A DNA stretch of 15,342 nt, from contig JAYPCW010000028.1 in the NCBI GenBank assembly GCA_038124905.1, positions 1 to 15,342 of the forward strand. The letters run 5' to 3'. The notes under the pieces are model-generated. The model was not told where the DNA came from and did not search any database. It worked only from the letters and a program-made list of their open reading frames with translations. Source of the stretch: ATZT02 sp038124905 (GTDB taxonomy: Bacteria > Actinomycetota > Actinomycetes > S36-B12 > UBA5976). A program made the position numbers and the translations under genes. Positions 13,657 through 15,342 of the stretch are shown here, in pieces; within the stretch, counting starts at the first letter, position 1, and every line of letters begins with the position of its first letter.

Positions 13657-15105
13657 ATGAGTGTTACTACAAGTGCATATGTTGGGGAGTCTTTTCCTTA
13701 CGGAAAAGTAACCAGCGAAGAAGCGAAATTGGCTGTTGCCAAAGCAAAGCCAGAAGCATTCTGGCTAGATGACGTGATTTACCCAGAACCCATGCCTGCT
13801 TTGGCTAAAGATATTTATGCAGACTTGGTGATCATCGGTGGCGGCTTTACCGGATTATGGACCGCCCTTTTGGCAAATGAAGAAAAACCAAGTCGCAAGA
13901 TTGTTTTACTTGAAGCAGAGCAAGTTGGAGATGGTGCGGCTGGCCGAAATGGCGGCTTTGTATCGGCATCAATCACTCACGGCTTTGCGAACGGATTTAA
14001 TCGCTGGCCAGAAGAGTTAGCCAAATTAGTAAGAATGGGCCATGAAAATTTAGCTGAAATTGAAGACTTTATAAATCGAAACAAAATCGATTGCGATTTT
14101 CAATGGTATGGCGAAATGAATGTTGCCATAACTGAAGATCACGCTGAAGAGTTAGCTGAAATGGCAAATAGCGCGATTAGCTATGGCGAGAATTTCAAAT
14201 ATTTAAATCAAGATGAAGTTTCAAAAATTATAAAAAGTCCACTTTACAAAGGTGGGTTATTTGATGAAGATGTAGCAATTGTTGATCCAGCAAGATTAGT
14301 TTGGGGATTAAGAAGAGTAGCCCTTGAGCGAGGAATTCAGATTCATGAAAACACTTGGGTAGATGATATCGATTACACCATCACTGGAGTCAAGGTAAAA
14401 ACATCTTTAGGTTCAGTGAAAGCTCCAAAAGCGATCGTAGCTACAGGGGCCGAAAAAAGTTTAATTAAAGAAGTTAATAAATATGTTGTTCCGGTTTATG
14501 ACTATGCATTAATGACAGAGCCGCTAACTGAAGAGCAGTGGGAGCAGATTGGCTGGACCGAACCTATTGGATTTAGCGATGTTTTTAATCAATTTCATTA
14601 CTTCAGACCAACTGTAGAAGGAAGAATTCTTTGGGGAGGTTATGACGCGGTTTATCATTATGGCGCTGAAGTAAATCCTGATTACGATTTTTCTGATGAA
14701 TCATTTGCCATGCTTGCCGAGCATTTTTATAGAACCTTTCCTACATTGCGAGGAATAGGTTTTACCCATAAATGGGGCGGAGCGATAGATACTTGCTCGC
14801 GATTTGCGCCATTTTGGGGCACAGCTTTCACGGGTCGTGTTGCTTATGTTGCTGGCTTTACTGGTTTGGGTGTTGGATCTTCTCGTTTTGCAGCTAAGAC
14901 AATGCTGGATTTGTTGTATGACCGAAAAACGGAGCGAACCAAGTTAAAAATGGTAAAAACCAAACCCTTTAGGTTTCCTCCAGAACCATTTAAATTTATC
15001 GCGATTAATCTCACTCGCTGGTCGTTAGATCGCGCCGACAAGACCGGAAAGCGCAATCTTTGGCTGAAATTAATAGACAAGTTGGGCTTTGGATTCGATT
15101 CATAA
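13657..15105 (+). CDS. FAD-dependent oxidoreductase, DAO family (PuuB-like amine/gamma-glutamylamine oxidase candidate)
   Basis: A 482-aa flavoprotein. A non-conserved N-terminal 54 residues precede the FAD site: LVIIGGGFTGLWTA with GGGFTG at 61-66, Glu86 at the end of the second strand and GAAGRNGG at 93-100. DPARLVWGL and the C-terminal HKWGGAID...AGFTGLGVG segments match the DAO fold seen in E. coli PuuB and related deaminating oxidases. ATG 13657 has AAAGGA at 13647-13652. It is a paralogue of the minus-strand oxidoreductase but longer at the N-terminus. Placed between potABCD and an mmsA-like gene, it most plausibly oxidises an amine derived from polyamines to an aldehyde, releasing ammonia and H2O2. 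No gamma-glutamylputrescine synthetase is in the window, so the true substrate is open. Confidence 0.87.
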   Translation: MSVTTSAYVGESFPYGKVTSEEAKLAVAKAKPEAFWLDDVIYPEPMPALAKDIYADLVIIGGGFTGLWTALLANEEKPSRKIVLLEAEQVGDGAAGRNGGFVSASITHGFANGFNRWPEELAKLVRMGHENLAEIEDFINRNKIDCDFQWYGEMNVAITEDHAEELAEMANSAISYGENFKYLNQDEVSKIIKSPLYKGGLFDEDVAIVDPARLVWGLRRVALERGIQIHENTWVDDIDYTITGVKVKTSLGSVKAPKAIVATGAEKSLIKEVNKYVVPVYDYALMTEPLTEEQWEQIGWTEPIGFSDVFNQFHYFRPTVEGRILWGGYDAVYHYGAEVNPDYDFSDESFAMLAEHFYRTFPTLRGIGFTHKWGGAIDTCSRFAPFWGTAFTGRVAYVAGFTGLGVGSSRFAAKTMLDLLYDRKTERTKLKMVKTKPFRFPPEPFKFIAINLTRWSLDRADKTGKRNLWLKLIDKLGFGFDS

Positions 15106-15151
15106 GCCTCTTCTAGACTAATGACACAGCCAATTAAAAGTAGGGGAATAA

Positions 15152-15342
15152 ATGGCAAAAGTAATCGGACATTGGATTAATGGTCAAGAGGTAGGCCTAG
15201 ACGCCAAGGAGACCAAGCCGATTTTTAACCCTGCCACTGGCGAAGAGAGTGCCCAGGTTGCAATGGCAACCGCTAATGACGTCGCATTAGCAGTAGAAGC
15301 AGCCGATAAAGCTTTTACTCAGTGGAGAAACACTTCAATTGC
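15152..15342 (+). CDS. mmsA: Methylmalonate-semialdehyde / malonate-semialdehyde dehydrogenase (CoA-acylating), 5' part
   Basis: Only the first 63 complete codons are inside the window. The N-terminus MAKVIGHWINGQEV, FNPATGEESAQVAMA and AVEAADKAFTQWRNTS belong to the aldehyde dehydrogenase superfamily, and the IGHWINGxxV opening is characteristic of the MmsA/IolA branch, which converts (methyl)malonate semialdehyde to acetyl- or propionyl-CoA. AGGGGA at 15142-15147 is 4 nt before the ATG, and the gene follows the oxidoreductase by 46 bp, so they are probably co-transcribed. In this setting it could finish breakdown of beta-alanine from the aminopropyl part of spermidine. Catalytic residues are outside the window, so the subfamily call rests on the N-terminus. 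Confidence 0.75.
   Translation, partial: MAKVIGHWINGQEVGLDAKETKPIFNPATGEESAQVAMATANDVALAVEAADKAFTQWRNTSI

Noticed and set aside
1..15342. CRISPR arrays, insertion sequences, phage genes or defence systems
   Set aside because: No direct-repeat arrays, transposase-like proteins or flanking inverted repeats were seen; the window is ordinary transport and catabolic gene content.

Overview
The window looks like part of a draft scaffold from a low-to-moderate-GC actinobacterium, plausibly a streamlined aquatic lineage such as the acI/Nanopelagicales group. Supporting signs are actinobacterial-type RlmN and LivK proteins, lipoproteins with an LAGC-type lipobox, a Tat-type lipoprotein signal on PotD, use of TTG and GTG starts, and short intergenic spaces. 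The lineage is inferred from protein style only. A run of exactly 100 N at 13298-13397 and a degraded first ~40 bases mark it as an imperfect assembly, probably metagenomic or single-cell.

Layout. (1) 1-572: 3' part of rlmN. (2) 601-5957, plus strand: a full branched-chain amino acid (HAAT family) ABC importer, livH-livM-livG-livF-livK, with its own promoter. The first four genes overlap or nearly touch. livK follows after a 130-bp spacer containing a palindrome and a hairpin. LivH carries an unusual secreted-type beta-sandwich domain on its N-terminus. A strong bidirectional terminator (5969-6000) closes the operon. (3) 6005-8024, minus strand: a translationally coupled pair, a pyridoxamine-phosphate-oxidase-like flavoprotein followed by an FAD-dependent amine-oxidase-type oxidoreductase. 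The second gene is broken by a frameshift near its C-terminus. (4) 8169-13417, plus strand: a polyamine operon, made of a gamma-aminobutyraldehyde-type dehydrogenase (patD-like) and the polyamine ABC importer potD-potA-potB-potC. The 3' half of potC is lost in the N gap. (5) 13403-13656: a possible terminator, a good sigma70-type promoter and a GC-rich, heavily base-paired stretch that encodes no believable protein. It is most likely a structured 5' leader or a small RNA. (6) 13657-15342: a second FAD-dependent (PuuB-type) oxidoreductase and the first 63 codons of a methylmalonate/malonate-semialdehyde dehydrogenase (mmsA-like).

Together the window describes scavenging of organic nitrogen. 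One importer takes up amino acids and another takes up polyamines. Amine-oxidising flavoproteins and two aldehyde dehydrogenases could turn polyamines into GABA or beta-alanine and, after transamination, into acetyl-CoA. The most interesting unexplained items are the structured RNA region before the second oxidoreductase and the LivH domain fusion.
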